Source: an uncultured Anaerotruncus sp. (GTDB taxonomy: Bacteria; Bacillota; Clostridia; Oscillospirales; CAG-272). Taken from it: 22,832 nucleotides of DNA. Within the stretch, counting starts at the first letter, position 1. Every line of letters starts with the position of its first letter. The DNA is taken from positions 1 through 22,832 of the forward strand of contig CAJLZE010000037.1 in NCBI GenBank assembly GCA_905210995.1. The letters are read 5' to 3'. Made by a program: the position numbers and the translations under genes. This document shows, piece after piece, positions 1 to 8,856 of the stretch. The notes under the pieces were generated by a model. That model saw only the letters and a program-made list of their open reading frames with translations, was not told the DNA's origin and did not search any database.

Positions 1-1992
1 TCTGCCGGAATCGACAACGGTGGCGGTAAAGACGTAATGCGTTTCGTGTTCCTCGCAGGTCTGGTCTTCCGACAGGGGGGATTCCAGAATGTAGTAGGCA
101 CACGTTTTCGTCATATGAAAGCGCAACCGGATACGGACACCGTCACCGACGCCGAAATGGCCTTCCTCGTTGTATTTCGCCAGATCGAAGTCGATCAGCA
201 GTGGGCAGTGGTCCGCCGAGATGAGCGTGTATTCGAGCTTTATGACGTCAAAGCGCTGCGGTGTCACCTTGTCGCCGTTATAAAGCAGAGAGTGGTCGAT
301 GGCATCGGGATAGTTTTTCTGAGTCGTAAAGATCTTGAGGTAAAGTCCCTTTTCCTTGTCGTATTCGGGGTATGTATGCGTGGTGTTGCTGTTCTCCTTG
401 ACCGCGGCAATGTTGTAAATGTCGACCATGCCACCCTGAGTGAGAGCCTTGAAGGGAGAGGACGCTATTTTGCAGTTGAAGTCGCCTCCCGAGATTATTG
501 GGCAGTCGTATTTCTGCTTTATCGTGTTGTTGACCTCAAGAAGCTGTGCGGCGTCCTTCATTCTTGCGGCGTCGGCATCGGCTTTCCACGCAAAGTGGGT
601 CGAGCAGACCGCAAAACGCTTTCCGGTGGCAATGTCCTCAAACACGCCCCATGTAATAGACTTGGATTTGTCGCCCGCGCCGTCGCTGTAAAGGTGATAG
701 CCCTTGTCAATGACGCGGAGCTTGTTCTTGTTGTAGAGAAGAGGAGTGTAGTTGACTTTGTTAGAGTTGGTGGCGGTGGCATCGACTTCAATATATCCGC
801 TTGCGGCAAGCGTTTTGATTATGCTTGACGCGCCGCGGCTGTTGGGCGAGCATTCCTGAAGCCCGAAGGCATCGGGTGCGAGCGCGATGAGCGCCTCTGC
901 CGCCGTCTGGTTGCGCTGCTGTGTGGGAACGACTGACATATCGCAGTTTCCGAGCACGTTGAAGAACATAACGCGGAACTCACCGTCTCTCTTTACAGAG
1001 AATTCAGCCTCCTCCTCGGGCGAGCCGTCGCCCGAAGCCTTGAAGCCGTCGCTCACGGTCACTGTCGTATCGTTGAAGAGCGTGTCGGTGAAGTATTTGT
1101 AGAGGTTCATGTATCCGAAGAGGTTGCCGGCGCCGAAGCAGAGCGTGCCGTCAACAATACCGCCGCTGTATTCGCCGAGCTTGTAGTCGGTGAGGCTGAT
1201 ACCGCCGCGCGAGGTCTTGCCGATGCGTATCTCGTGAGCCGCCGCTTCCGTTTTGTCGCTTACGACGGGCATTTTCACACCCGCCTTTTCCTCAACATAA
1301 TTTGAGAGCAATATTGCGGTGCGCTGCGCCGAGAAGGGACCGGCATCGGGGTAAACGAGCGTGTATTCGCTGAGGTCGGTACCGAGTACGGTGCATTCCT
1401 GTATGCGGTAGGCGGAACGCACGATGCGCGAGTCGTCGGGCGTCATTTCGAACACCTTTGCGCCGTCGGCTACCTTGGGGAGTATCACGCTGTCAACAAA
1501 GCTGTTGACGGCGCGTGTGACCATTGCCGCGCTCGTGCCGTTGAGAACGATCTTGTTGCCGTATATCGCGCAGGCAAAATCGCGGGTTTTAAGCCCCTTC
1601 ACGGCTTCGGCGGATTCGGGGCGGTCGGTATCGCCGACGAGTATTTCAAAGGTGTCGGTGTTTTCGGCGGCGGGGAAGAGCACGTCGCGCTCGGCGGTTA
1701 TCTCAACGCCGAAATATTTCGAAAGCTGGCTTGCAAGGTCCATTGCCGCCTTGACTACCGCGTCCGAGGTCTTGACGGGGCGGATGATGCGGAAGTTCAT
1801 CTTTCCGTCGGCAAATATGGTGAGCGCTTTTTCGGCGGGGACCGGTTCGCTCGTTGCTTCGCCGGACGATGTGCCGTCAGAGCCGTCCTGACGACCGTTG
1901 CAGGCGGCAAGCGCCGCTGCGGAGATCAGCATGACGAGGGCAAGAAGAACCGAGCATAAGCGGATATGTGTCTTTCTCATTGTTTCTTTCAT
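1..1992 (-). CDS. Secreted lipoprotein with C-terminal-half EEP domain (3' end outside window)
   Basis: Only the first 664 codons are present; the frame is still open at base 1. The chosen ATG at 1992 has AAGGAG seven bases upstream. A basic N-terminus and hydrophobic segment end in the lipobox L28-A-A-C31, so the protein is probably anchored outside the membrane. Residues about 64-150 and 205-320 look like two related alpha/beta segments, each with a helix resembling 'sxxLxxYxxxxxGvxxPV' followed by an 'EIxIGxT' strand; this resembles the accessory N-domains of GH20/GH67 glycosidases (inference). Residues about 340-600 carry the endonuclease/exonuclease/phosphatase signature: N345, E380 in LQEC, GDFN at 503-506 and DH at 594-595, all metal or catalytic positions in the family. 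The substrate (nucleic acid, sugar phosphate or phospholipid) cannot be told. A further domain begins after residue 600. It lies 40 bp downstream of the pyridoxamine kinase gene and is likely co-transcribed. Confidence 0.85.
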   Translation of the reverse strand, partial: MKETMRKTHIRLCSVLLALVMLISAAALAACNGRQDGSDGTSSGEATSEPVPAEKALTIFADGKMNFRIIRPVKTSDAVVKAAMDLASQLSKYFGVEITAERDVLFPAAENTDTFEILVGDTDRPESAEAVKGLKTRDFACAIYGNKIVLNGTSAAMVTRAVNSFVDSVILPKVADGAKVFEMTPDDSRIVRSAYRIQECTVLGTDLSEYTLVYPDAGPFSAQRTAILLSNYVEEKAGVKMPVVSDKTEAAAHEIRIGKTSRGGISLTDYKLGEYSGGIVDGTLCFGAGNLFGYMNLYKYFTDTLFNDTTVTVSDGFKASGDGSPEEEAEFSVKRDGEFRVMFFNVLGNCDMSVVPTQQRNQTAAEALIALAPDAFGLQECSPNSRGASSIIKTLAASGYIEVDATATNSNKVNYTPLLYNKNKLRVIDKGYHLYSDGAGDKSKSITWGVFEDIATGKRFAVCSTHFAWKADADAARMKDAAQLLEVNNTIKQKYDCPIISGGDFNCKIASSPFKALTQGGMVDIYNIAAVKENSNTTHTYPEYDKEKGLYLKIFTTQKNYPDAIDHSLLYNGDKVTPQRFDVIKLEYTLISADHCPLLIDFDLAKYNEEGHFGVGDGVRIRLRFHMTKTCAYYILESPLSEDQTCEEHETHYVFTATVVDSGR

Positions 1993-2032
1993 TGATTATC
2001 TCCTTATTTTATATATGGCTTATTATTTGATC

Positions 2033-2950
2033 TCAAAGATTTTTGTCTGCCGGGATACCGCCCGAAAGGCTGCCGAGCAGAGGCTCAAGCGCCACACCGT
2101 TGCGCGCGGGCTCTCCGCTGCCGCGTGCGAGCGTTGCGGCGGCACAGCGCGCGGCAAAGGATGAAGCCGAGGCTGCGGCATCGGCAAGGGGCGAGCCGCA
2201 AAGCAGTCTGCCGAGCAGCACCGAGGCGAAGATATCGCCCGTGCCGGGGTAGTCGCGCCCCACGCGCTCCTGCTTGTGCAGGGCAAAGCTGCCGTCAGCC
2301 GCGTCATACGACGCTGTGGCAATGCTTTTTCCGCCGTCGCACCGTATACCGGTCACGACCGCGCGGCGCAGCCTGCCGCCGAGACAGATAAGGTCGGAGG
2401 TGAGCAGCCTGCCGAGACGCTCGGGGTCGCTGTCCGACATTGCAAGCGCATCGCCGTATGACATGCCCGAAAGCAGGCACGCCTCGGTGATGTTGGGCGT
2501 TATAACGTCGGCGCGTATGCAGAGGCGGCGCATGGCGTCGGTAAGCGCCGGGGTTATCGTGTGATAAAGCTCTCCGTCATCGCCGAGCACGGGATCGACG
2601 AGCACGAGCGGCGTGCCGCCGCGCCCGTTATCCGAGCCGAAGCGGTCGATGAATTCGCCTATGACGCCCGCCTGCTCCGCGCTTCCGAGAAAGCCGGTAT
2701 ACACGGCGTCAAATCTCAGCCCGAGCTTTTCGAAATGATCCGCAATTCCGCGTATCGCGTCGTCGAGCGCGCAGAAGTACATATCGCTGAACCCGCCTGT
2801 GTGGGTCGAAAGCAGAGCCGTCGGCACCGGCACGCACTGTATCCCCATTGCCGAAAGCACCGGGTCTATCACAGTCAGCGCGCACCTGCCGAAGCAGGAA
2901 AGATCGTGCAGTGCCGCTGCGCGCGGCACTCTGTTTTTTTCGTCAGTCAT
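2033..2950 (-). CDS. pdxK: Pyridoxamine/pyridoxal kinase (ribokinase superfamily)
   Basis: This 305-residue cytoplasmic kinase should phosphorylate B6 vitamers at the 5' hydroxyl, salvaging pyridoxal phosphate. The N-terminus has the HDLSCFGRCAL block and THTGGF, both typical of the PdxK/PdxY branch. DPVLGDDG starts at D119, TPNITEACLLSG follows, and the anion-hole and base motif GTGD has D239 as the predicted catalytic aspartate. Length is normal for the family. The start at 2950 has only a modest AGGT signal ten bases upstream, and the gene begins 21 bp after the PBP2 stop, suggesting co-transcription. The link with cell-wall genes may be incidental, though PLP is the cofactor of alanine racemase and other enzymes feeding peptidoglycan (established biochemistry; functional linkage is inference). 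Confidence 0.93.
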   Translation of the reverse strand: MTDEKNRVPRAAALHDLSCFGRCALTVIDPVLSAMGIQCVPVPTALLSTHTGGFSDMYFCALDDAIRGIADHFEKLGLRFDAVYTGFLGSAEQAGVIGEFIDRFGSDNGRGGTPLVLVDPVLGDDGELYHTITPALTDAMRRLCIRADVITPNITEACLLSGMSYGDALAMSDSDPERLGRLLTSDLICLGGRLRRAVVTGIRCDGGKSIATASYDAADGSFALHKQERVGRDYPGTGDIFASVLLGRLLCGSPLADAAASASSFAARCAAATLARGSGEPARNGVALEPLLGSLSGGIPADKNL

Positions 2951-2971
2951 TTTTGCCGTTACCTAATGAGA

Positions 2972-5164
2972 TCACGATGCCGCATCGTCCGCGGTCTTGT
3001 TGAAGCCGAAAAAGCTGTCAAACACATCCCTTGCGCCCTTTGCGGCGTAATAACCGTTAACGCCGTGTTCAATGACGCAGGAAAAGACTATCTGCGGGTC
3101 GTCAAAAGGAGCAAACGCCGCAAAAACGCAGTTGTCGGCAGAGCCGTCGCCGACCTGTGCGGTACCTGTCTTTGCGCCGACTTTTACGGGATAATCCGAA
3201 AGATAGCGCGATGCCATTGACGTGGGGCTGCTTACGACGAGCCCCATGCCCTCCATAACGGCGTTGTATGTCACCGAATCCATGTCGAACTGAGCGGCTA
3301 CGGTCGGTTCGGGCTTGTATATGATATTTCCGGTGTGGAACTCACGCACCGAGCCGAGCAGATGTGCCGAGTAGCGCGTCCCGCGATTGACGATCATCGA
3401 CATATAGCAGGAGATCTGAAGCGGATTGAAGGTGTTGTAGCCCTGACCTATCGCCGTGGCTATAACGCGGCCGGCGGTCCATTCGAGACCGTGATCGCGG
3501 GCATAGTCGGGGTCGGCGAGCACGCCGGTGTTTTCAACATCGGTCAGCTCTATGCCGGTGGGCTGGCCGAAGCCGTAGAGCGTGCAGTATTTGTTGATGT
3601 TGTCTATGGTGAGCAGTCTGCCCATCTCAAAAAAGAAGCAGTTGCAGGAGGTGCCTATCGCGTGAACGACATCTAGGTCGCCGTGGCCCCAGATGTTCCA
3701 GCACTTGGGCTGATAGTCGCTGTAATATTTGTATGTGCCCGAGCAGTATACCGTGTCGGTGGGGGTGATTATGTGCTCGGAGAGCGCCGCCGTGGCTATC
3801 CCGACCTTAAAGGTGGAGCCGGGCGGGTATGTGCCGGAGAGTGCGCGGTTCATAAGCGGCGCGCGCGGGTCGGCTGACAGCTCCGCATACTTTTCGTTGT
3901 ATTCGGAAAGGTCAAATGTGGGGTTCGAGGCAAGCGCCAGCACCTCGCCTGTGCGCGGGTCTATGGCAGTCATGGCGCCGGCACGGGCAAGCAGTCCCTT
4001 TTTTATCGCGCTTATGACGACGGCGTTGGTGCTGCCGGCTTCTTTTTCGAGTATATGCTGAATATTGTCGGCAAGCGCTTTTTCCGTTGCCGCCTGAAGG
4101 TCTATATCTATTGTAAGATAAACGTCGTTGCCCGGCTCAGGTTCCTTTGAGACGTATGTGTTCACGATGCTGCCGTCCTGATCCACCACCGTCACGCGCT
4201 CGCCGTCCATGCCGCGCAGATATTTTTCAAATGCCTTTTCAACGCCGAAAACGCCTACCTTCGCGTCGGGGGCATAGCCCTCGGCGGCGTATTCGTCCGC
4301 GTTTGCGGCGGGGACCCTGCCTATCCTGCCGAGTATATGAGAGGCGATGCCGGGGTAATGGTATACGCGGTTTATCTCGGTCTTTATGAACGTGCCGGAT
4401 ATCTCATGCTCGGCGACATAGTTGATAAGCTCGTCGCTTATATCCTCGGCTATGGTGAGCGGCTCCGCCTTTGCAAAGCGGATGACCTCCATTTCGTACC
4501 TCACGCGCAGCACGGTCGTGATCTCCTCGTCGGTGTAGAGAGGATTGCCGTCGTCATCGACGTTCACCTTTCCCTTTGACGTGAGTATGCGGCATTTTTT
4601 TGCCAGCTTTTCAATGACCGTCTTTGCGTCGGCATCCTTTTCGAGCTCGAGCGCCTTCTTTACGCGCGCAAGGCGTGCGCTGAGGTTTTCATCCTCAAGC
4701 TTTGCGCTGTCGTAGGTTATCTCGGGATATGTGCCGGTAAATACCCAACTGTCCTCGCAGAGCTTGTCGGTGCTGCCGGTCTCGATTACCGCGCGCATCA
4801 CCGCGATTATCGAACGGTTGCCCGCGGTGTAGGTGTCGGGCATCGTTCCGTAATTGAGGAGCAGCGAATAGCTGTATTCGTTTGTTACGAGTGCCTTGCC
4901 GTTGCGGTCGAATATCTCGCCGCGCGTCGCCGTTATCGGCTCTGTGTACTCGATGGTCTTGTCGTTGCCGCCCGCCGACGGCTTGTAGTTGAGCTGTATG
5001 CGGGCTATCGAAACTATATATACTATGCAGACGAGTATGAAGACGACGGCAATGACCGTATAGCGGTTGCAGAACTGCCGCCGCGTGCCCTGAAGATCAT
5101 GTTCCTTTTTTTCGCGCTCCTCGTCGGCGATAGTCCGCCTTCCGGGTCTTCTGAATTTATTCAT
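2972..5164 (-). CDS. mrdA: Penicillin-binding protein 2, elongasome transpeptidase
   Basis: Class B PBP that cross-links peptidoglycan during side-wall growth, partner of RodA and MreCD. The 730-residue protein has a cytoplasmic basic N-tail, one membrane segment (about 35-55), and the PBP-dimer start ITATRGEIFDRNGK near residue 80. It then has the transpeptidase domain with all three active-site motifs: S450-T-F-K453 (nucleophile serine), S506-C-N508 and K665-T-G667. The pedestal region contains about 150 residues between the first dimer motif and the HILGRIG block, which is long but usual for clostridial PBP2. The start at 5164 follows AAGGAGG by twelve bases, with an additional closer GGAG. 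It sits 53 bp after the CPBP protease and 21 bp before pdxK in the mre operon, which supports the elongation rather than division (FtsI) assignment. Confidence 0.95.
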   Translation of the reverse strand: MNKFRRPGRRTIADEEREKKEHDLQGTRRQFCNRYTVIAVVFILVCIVYIVSIARIQLNYKPSAGGNDKTIEYTEPITATRGEIFDRNGKALVTNEYSYSLLLNYGTMPDTYTAGNRSIIAVMRAVIETGSTDKLCEDSWVFTGTYPEITYDSAKLEDENLSARLARVKKALELEKDADAKTVIEKLAKKCRILTSKGKVNVDDDGNPLYTDEEITTVLRVRYEMEVIRFAKAEPLTIAEDISDELINYVAEHEISGTFIKTEINRVYHYPGIASHILGRIGRVPAANADEYAAEGYAPDAKVGVFGVEKAFEKYLRGMDGERVTVVDQDGSIVNTYVSKEPEPGNDVYLTIDIDLQAATEKALADNIQHILEKEAGSTNAVVISAIKKGLLARAGAMTAIDPRTGEVLALASNPTFDLSEYNEKYAELSADPRAPLMNRALSGTYPPGSTFKVGIATAALSEHIITPTDTVYCSGTYKYYSDYQPKCWNIWGHGDLDVVHAIGTSCNCFFFEMGRLLTIDNINKYCTLYGFGQPTGIELTDVENTGVLADPDYARDHGLEWTAGRVIATAIGQGYNTFNPLQISCYMSMIVNRGTRYSAHLLGSVREFHTGNIIYKPEPTVAAQFDMDSVTYNAVMEGMGLVVSSPTSMASRYLSDYPVKVGAKTGTAQVGDGSADNCVFAAFAPFDDPQIVFSCVIEHGVNGYYAAKGARDVFDSFFGFNKTADDAAS

Positions 5165-5217
5165 GCCGCATCTCCACCTCCTTCCGGATCATTTTGGCGT
5201 GATATGCCCGCTCTGCG

Positions 5218-6318
5218 TCAGGTGAACAGGCTGAGTGCCGCGATCGCCGCCATCGACACGATGTAGAGCATCATTCCGACGTTAAGAAAGATCGCATATC
5301 CGCGTTTCTCGCGCGGTATCACAGTTTCCGCCGGGCGGCACGGTGCGAGAGTCACCCTGCGGCGCACCGATATGAGAATGAAAAGCCCTGTTATTGCAAG
5401 CGCCATGACCGTGAGCGACCATGTTGCGATGAGCATCAGGGGCGCTGCGGCGCGCGAAAAGATCTTAAGATATTCCGCCGCCTCCTCGGGCGTCATGTCG
5501 ACGATATTTCCGCTCGTTGTCAGATCCTGCGTCATCTTCAGCAGTTCGTCCAAGCCGTCGGTCAGCGAGAGCAGCCGCAGCAGCATTGACGGCACAAAAC
5601 CGCCGAGAAAGTTGACGGTCATGTGCATCAGCACCGTCGTGCGTATGTTGCCGGTGCGCAGATAGATGAAGGCAAAGAAAAGCCCGAGCGCAAAGGCGTA
5701 AAAGAACTGCTGTATGTTGCCGTGGCACAGCCCGAAAATGAGAGCGGATATCACCGCCGCCGTAGCCGCGCCGTATCTCGATATGCGGTCGATAACGAGC
5801 TTGCGGAACACGAGCTCCTCAAGCACGGGACCGATAACGACGACCACCGCAAACATCACAAGAGGGTCCGTTTTCGTCAGGATGGTATCGAGCCCCGAGA
5901 TCGACGTGTGTCCCGTCGCTGCGGAGAGCATAGTGTTTATCAGGTTGCCCACATAGTTGCCCGCCTGCATGACGCCGAGGCAGACGAGTATCGCTATAAA
6001 AAAGTCGTATCCCGTCATTTTTTTCGGCTTGGCGGGCACGCCGTCCACGTCGGGCAGCACCGCGCGCTTCGGTATCGCGCGCATTATCAGCCATGCCGCC
6101 GGCATGGCGACTATATACAGAGGAGCCGACCCCGTGAGCCAGAAAAACCATTCGCCCGACACGGCGTCGGGAAAATATTTCCGACCGAAATAGGACAGCG
6201 CGAACGATACGAGATACTGCAGCGCGGTCATGGTGAAAAACGCAAGACCCAGCAGGGTAAAATCGCGCCGCGCACCGGAGAGGGCGGCGGGATCGGTCAT
6301 TTTTTCGTTTGTATCCAT
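5218..6318 (-). CDS. CPBP-family intramembrane metalloprotease (CAAX/Abi type)
   Basis: The 366-residue polytopic membrane protein carries the glutamate/histidine motifs of the CPBP (Rce1-like) proteases: E167-E168-L-V-F-R172, then F-G-L-C-H199-G-N, then H232-M-T-V-N236. About eight hydrophobic segments are visible. Family members cleave substrates within membranes, and bacterial ones act in prenyl-peptide or bacteriocin processing, immunity or regulated proteolysis; the substrate here is unknown. The start has a strong AGGAGG eight bases upstream. Position is notable: between mreD (33 bp away) and PBP2 (53 bp), so it would be made together with the elongasome. All catalytic residues are intact, so it should be active. 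A role in trimming or turnover of a membrane cell-wall component is inference only. Confidence 0.92.
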   Translation of the reverse strand: MDTNEKMTDPAALSGARRDFTLLGLAFFTMTALQYLVSFALSYFGRKYFPDAVSGEWFFWLTGSAPLYIVAMPAAWLIMRAIPKRAVLPDVDGVPAKPKKMTGYDFFIAILVCLGVMQAGNYVGNLINTMLSAATGHTSISGLDTILTKTDPLVMFAVVVVIGPVLEELVFRKLVIDRISRYGAATAAVISALIFGLCHGNIQQFFYAFALGLFFAFIYLRTGNIRTTVLMHMTVNFLGGFVPSMLLRLLSLTDGLDELLKMTQDLTTSGNIVDMTPEEAAEYLKIFSRAAAPLMLIATWSLTVMALAITGLFILISVRRRVTLAPCRPAETVIPREKRGYAIFLNVGMMLYIVSMAAIAALSLFT

Positions 6319-6351
6319 TGGGGTTCCTCCTGTGAAATATCCGGCGCCGCG

Positions 6352-6903
6352 TCAGCTCATCTCCATGGATTTATGGAACGGACGACAGAGCAGCCGCGCG
6401 AGAAAGTAGACCGGCAGCGCAGGCAGATATGTGCTTGCGAATTCGGGAAGCACGACGTGCAGCAGAGCTGTGGCAAAGCTCGGCGAATGTGCGCCCACCG
6501 CTATACATATCAGCGTCATCACGGCACGCGCGGTGCAGCCCGCAAAGCAGAGCACGAGCCACGAGGGGAAGTTTTTGCCGAGCAGGGTCTTTACGGCGAT
6601 GCCCGCGAGATATCCCGCCATAAGATAGAAAAAAGGAGAAAACATCAGCACTGAACCGCCGAGCGCGTCGGAAACGACGCCCGCCCATACGCCGATAACG
6701 GCACCGGTGCGTTCGCCGTCAAAAACGCCGAGACCGAGAACGAACGCCAGAAGTATATCCGGCGTCGCCGAAAAAAGCCTTACCTTTGAAAAAAGGGAGA
6801 CCTGAAGCGCGCCGATGATGAACACCAGCACCGCAAAAAGAGCCAGCTTGAGAGCCGCGCGCGACGCGGGAATATTGTCGTGCGGCTGCTTTGTGAACTC
6901 CAT
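6352..6903 (-). CDS. mreD: Rod shape-determining protein MreD
   Basis: A 183-residue integral membrane protein with about five hydrophobic segments. It contains the conserved MreD pattern of a P-D-I/L-L-L-A-F segment (SATPDILLAFVLGLGVFDG, residues about 46-64) followed by the glycine-rich GVWAGVVSDALGGSVLMFSPF block. MreD bridges MreC and the RodA/PBP2 synthase in the elongasome. Length is normal. The start follows GGGGGA by five or six bases. Unlike the usual mreC-mreD adjacency, a Gfo/Idh oxidoreductase gene separates it from mreC here; it lies 40 bp after that gene's stop. Confidence 0.93.
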   Translation of the reverse strand: MEFTKQPHDNIPASRAALKLALFAVLVFIIGALQVSLFSKVRLFSATPDILLAFVLGLGVFDGERTGAVIGVWAGVVSDALGGSVLMFSPFFYLMAGYLAGIAVKTLLGKNFPSWLVLCFAGCTARAVMTLICIAVGAHSPSFATALLHVVLPEFASTYLPALPVYFLARLLCRPFHKSMEMS

Positions 6904-6943
6904 TCCGATCCCCCTTTCCGTATAGAGCTTTTATGTATCAGAG

Positions 6944-7975
6944 TCAGTTTTCGTCAACGAAGGTCGGCACTACTCTTCTGCCGCCGTTCTCCGCGCTTTC
7001 GCGTATCGCCTCGACAAGGCGGATGGTGTTGTATGCGCTGACGGGTGTGTTCTTTACGTTTTCGCCGCCGTTTTCGATGAGGTCGAGCAGATATCCGACC
7101 TCGCCCGCGATGCCGGTGTGCGGGTGACGGTAATCCGGCTCGTATGCTGCCGATCCGTCGGCGGGGTAAACTGTCAGCTTGCCGCCGTCGAGTATGACGC
7201 TCGCCTTTTCAAAGCCGAAGCGGAAGGACATATTGAACTTCACGCCGCGCAGTGTCCAGTCGCCGAGGCAGGTGACGGGAAAGTCGTAGCCGAGGGTGAC
7301 GTGCGAGTTGTCGAATTTGGTGTATTTGCTCGACGCGCGGCATTCGACCCATTCCGGCTCACCGAAGAGCCAGCGTGCCATGTCAAGGTCGTGTATCTGC
7401 ATATCGGTGATAACGCCGCCGGCCTTTTCATAGTCCCAGTACCAGTTCTGCCACGACCACATGGGGATGCCGGAGAGCCTTTGGAACACGGCGCTCGTTA
7501 CCTTTCCGAAGCGACCGTCGCCGATGCACGCTTTGAGGTATTCGTATTCGGGGTAGAAATGCAGGCACTGACCTATCATGAGATATTTGCCGTTCTTTTT
7601 TGCCTTTTCATAGGCGGCAAGCATAGTCTCGCAGTCTGCGGAGTTGAGCGCCATCGGTTTTTCGGAAAGCACGTTGTAGCCGCGCTCCAGCATTTCGGTC
7701 GCTATTTTGGCGTGCAGGAAGGAGGGCACGCAAATGTCCACAAGGTCAACGTCCTCGCTGCGCAGCATCTCCTCATAATCCGTGTACACGTTGAAGTGCC
7801 CGCCGCATACCTCGGGGGCGTCCTCGAGATTTATTTTTATGCGGCGCTTTACCTGTTCGGGGTCGATGTCGCATACCGCAACGAGCTTTTCGCGTCCCTC
7901 CGCTTCAAACTGAAGGTGCGCGTTCTTATGGCTTTGGGCTATACCGCCGAAGCCTATCATTGCTGTTTTTACCAT
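6944..7975 (-). CDS. Gfo/Idh/MocA family NAD(P)-dependent oxidoreductase
   Basis: Predicted cytoplasmic dehydrogenase of sugars, inositols or related polyols, 343 residues from the preferred start. An N-terminal Rossmann fold shows IGFGGIA at residues 7-13 and an acidic end of strand two (CDID). The family motif E105-K106-P is present, and H195-D-L-D198 in the C-terminal domain marks the substrate side. The start at 7975 is preferred because AGGAG lies seven bases upstream; an alternative ATG at 7990 overlaps the mreC stop as TAATG but would bury that ribosome site inside the gene. The gene sits between mreC and mreD, an uncommon place. Its substrate is not readable; a sugar used in cell-envelope polymers would fit the context but is inference. 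Confidence 0.92.
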   Translation of the reverse strand: MVKTAMIGFGGIAQSHKNAHLQFEAEGREKLVAVCDIDPEQVKRRIKINLEDAPEVCGGHFNVYTDYEEMLRSEDVDLVDICVPSFLHAKIATEMLERGYNVLSEKPMALNSADCETMLAAYEKAKKNGKYLMIGQCLHFYPEYEYLKACIGDGRFGKVTSAVFQRLSGIPMWSWQNWYWDYEKAGGVITDMQIHDLDMARWLFGEPEWVECRASSKYTKFDNSHVTLGYDFPVTCLGDWTLRGVKFNMSFRFGFEKASVILDGGKLTVYPADGSAAYEPDYRHPHTGIAGEVGYLLDLIENGGENVKNTPVSAYNTIRLVEAIRESAENGGRRVVPTFVDEN

Positions 7976-7982
7976 GGCTGTT

Positions 7983-7987
7983 CTCCT
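7983..7987 (-). promoter_or_regulatory. Ribosome binding site deciding the oxidoreductase start
   Basis: AGGAG on the minus strand, seven bases before the ATG at 7975. It lies just after the mreC stop TAA (7990-7992), so the ribosome ending mreC can reload here. This argues for the 343-residue form over the 348-residue form beginning at 7990. Confidence 0.75.
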
Positions 7988-7989
7988 CA

Positions 7990-8829
7990 TTACTTGGAAT
8001 ATATTTTGTAATCCTTCACTATCATCACTTTTACAAGCGAAGAATAATCTATTTTGGGCTGAAGCACCGCGGTGAGCGTGCGGCTGTACGGATCGGCTTC
8101 GACCGAAACGACCTCGCCGACGAAAAGCCCGCGCGGGTATATGCTGCCGAGTCCCGAGGTGAGCACGCGGTCGCCCTCACGCACGTCGGCATCCTCGGGG
8201 AGCCTTATCATGCGGCAGCGCCCCTCAAAGCGCAATTCAAAGTTGCCCTCGACGAGCCCCAGCTCGCCGGAGCGCTCGACATACGCGCCGACCGCCGACG
8301 CCGTTTCGATTATCGACACGGCACGGCACCACGTGGGACCAACCTCGGTGACGTATCCGACCACACCGTCCTCGGTGATTATCGGCATATTCGCTTCGAT
8401 ATCGTGAAGGGTGCCCTTCGAGAGGGTATATACGGTGCTGTAATTGCCGGATTCTCTGCCGATGACGGTCGCCTCCTCAAAAAGGAAATCGCTGTGCTCT
8501 TTTTTGAGCCCGAGGTAATCGCTCAGCCATTTGTTTTCCTCCTCGAGCATTTTTGCGTTGTATATGCGCTCGCGGTAGTCGTCAAGCTGTGCGCGCAGCT
8601 CCTCGTTTTCCTTTTGCAGCTCAGACAGCTTCGTGAAGTATGCGCCGAACCCGGCTATGCCGTCGCCTATCCTGTCGCCGAGCCATTCAAACGGGCGGGC
8701 AACTGTCTGAAGCGCCATGCGGACATACGATCCCTGTCCCATAGCGCAGAGGACTGTCGGAACTATCGACAGCAACAGCGCCGCGACAAGGGTTATTATG
8801 AAAAATTTGTTTTTGAATATTTTCATCAT
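7990..8829 (-). CDS. mreC: Rod shape-determining protein MreC
   Basis: Membrane-anchored periplasmic-side scaffold that binds PBP2 and activates the elongasome. The 279-residue protein has a short cytoplasmic tail, one N-terminal membrane helix (about 9-30), a heptad-rich coiled coil around residues 67-108, and the double beta-barrel domain after it. Typical MreC blocks are visible: SKGTLHDIEANMPIITEDGVVGYV, and DVREGDRVLTSGLGSIYPRGLFVGEV near residues 215-240. Two adjacent ATGs (8829, 8826) are possible starts. AGGTG lies only one or four bases upstream, poorly spaced, so translation may be weak or coupled to the upstream hairpin region. It follows mreB after 75 bp, the largest gap in the operon. 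Confidence 0.95.
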   Translation of the reverse strand: MMKIFKNKFFIITLVAALLLSIVPTVLCAMGQGSYVRMALQTVARPFEWLGDRIGDGIAGFGAYFTKLSELQKENEELRAQLDDYRERIYNAKMLEEENKWLSDYLGLKKEHSDFLFEEATVIGRESGNYSTVYTLSKGTLHDIEANMPIITEDGVVGYVTEVGPTWCRAVSIIETASAVGAYVERSGELGLVEGNFELRFEGRCRMIRLPEDADVREGDRVLTSGLGSIYPRGLFVGEVVSVEADPYSRTLTAVLQPKIDYSSLVKVMIVKDYKIYSK

Positions 8830-8856
8830 ACACCTGAACGTTCGAATGCCGAAAAC

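Noticed and set aside
5161..5196. Tiny reading frame of 11 codons before PBP2, its stop overlapping the PBP2 start region
   Set aside because: It is too short and contains the PBP2 ribosome site; a leader-peptide role cannot be supported.
5623..6654. 343-codon plus-strand frame opposite the CPBP protease and mreD
   Set aside because: Its composition is rich in Arg, His and Glu with no motif, and it is antisense to two membrane proteins with clear signatures.
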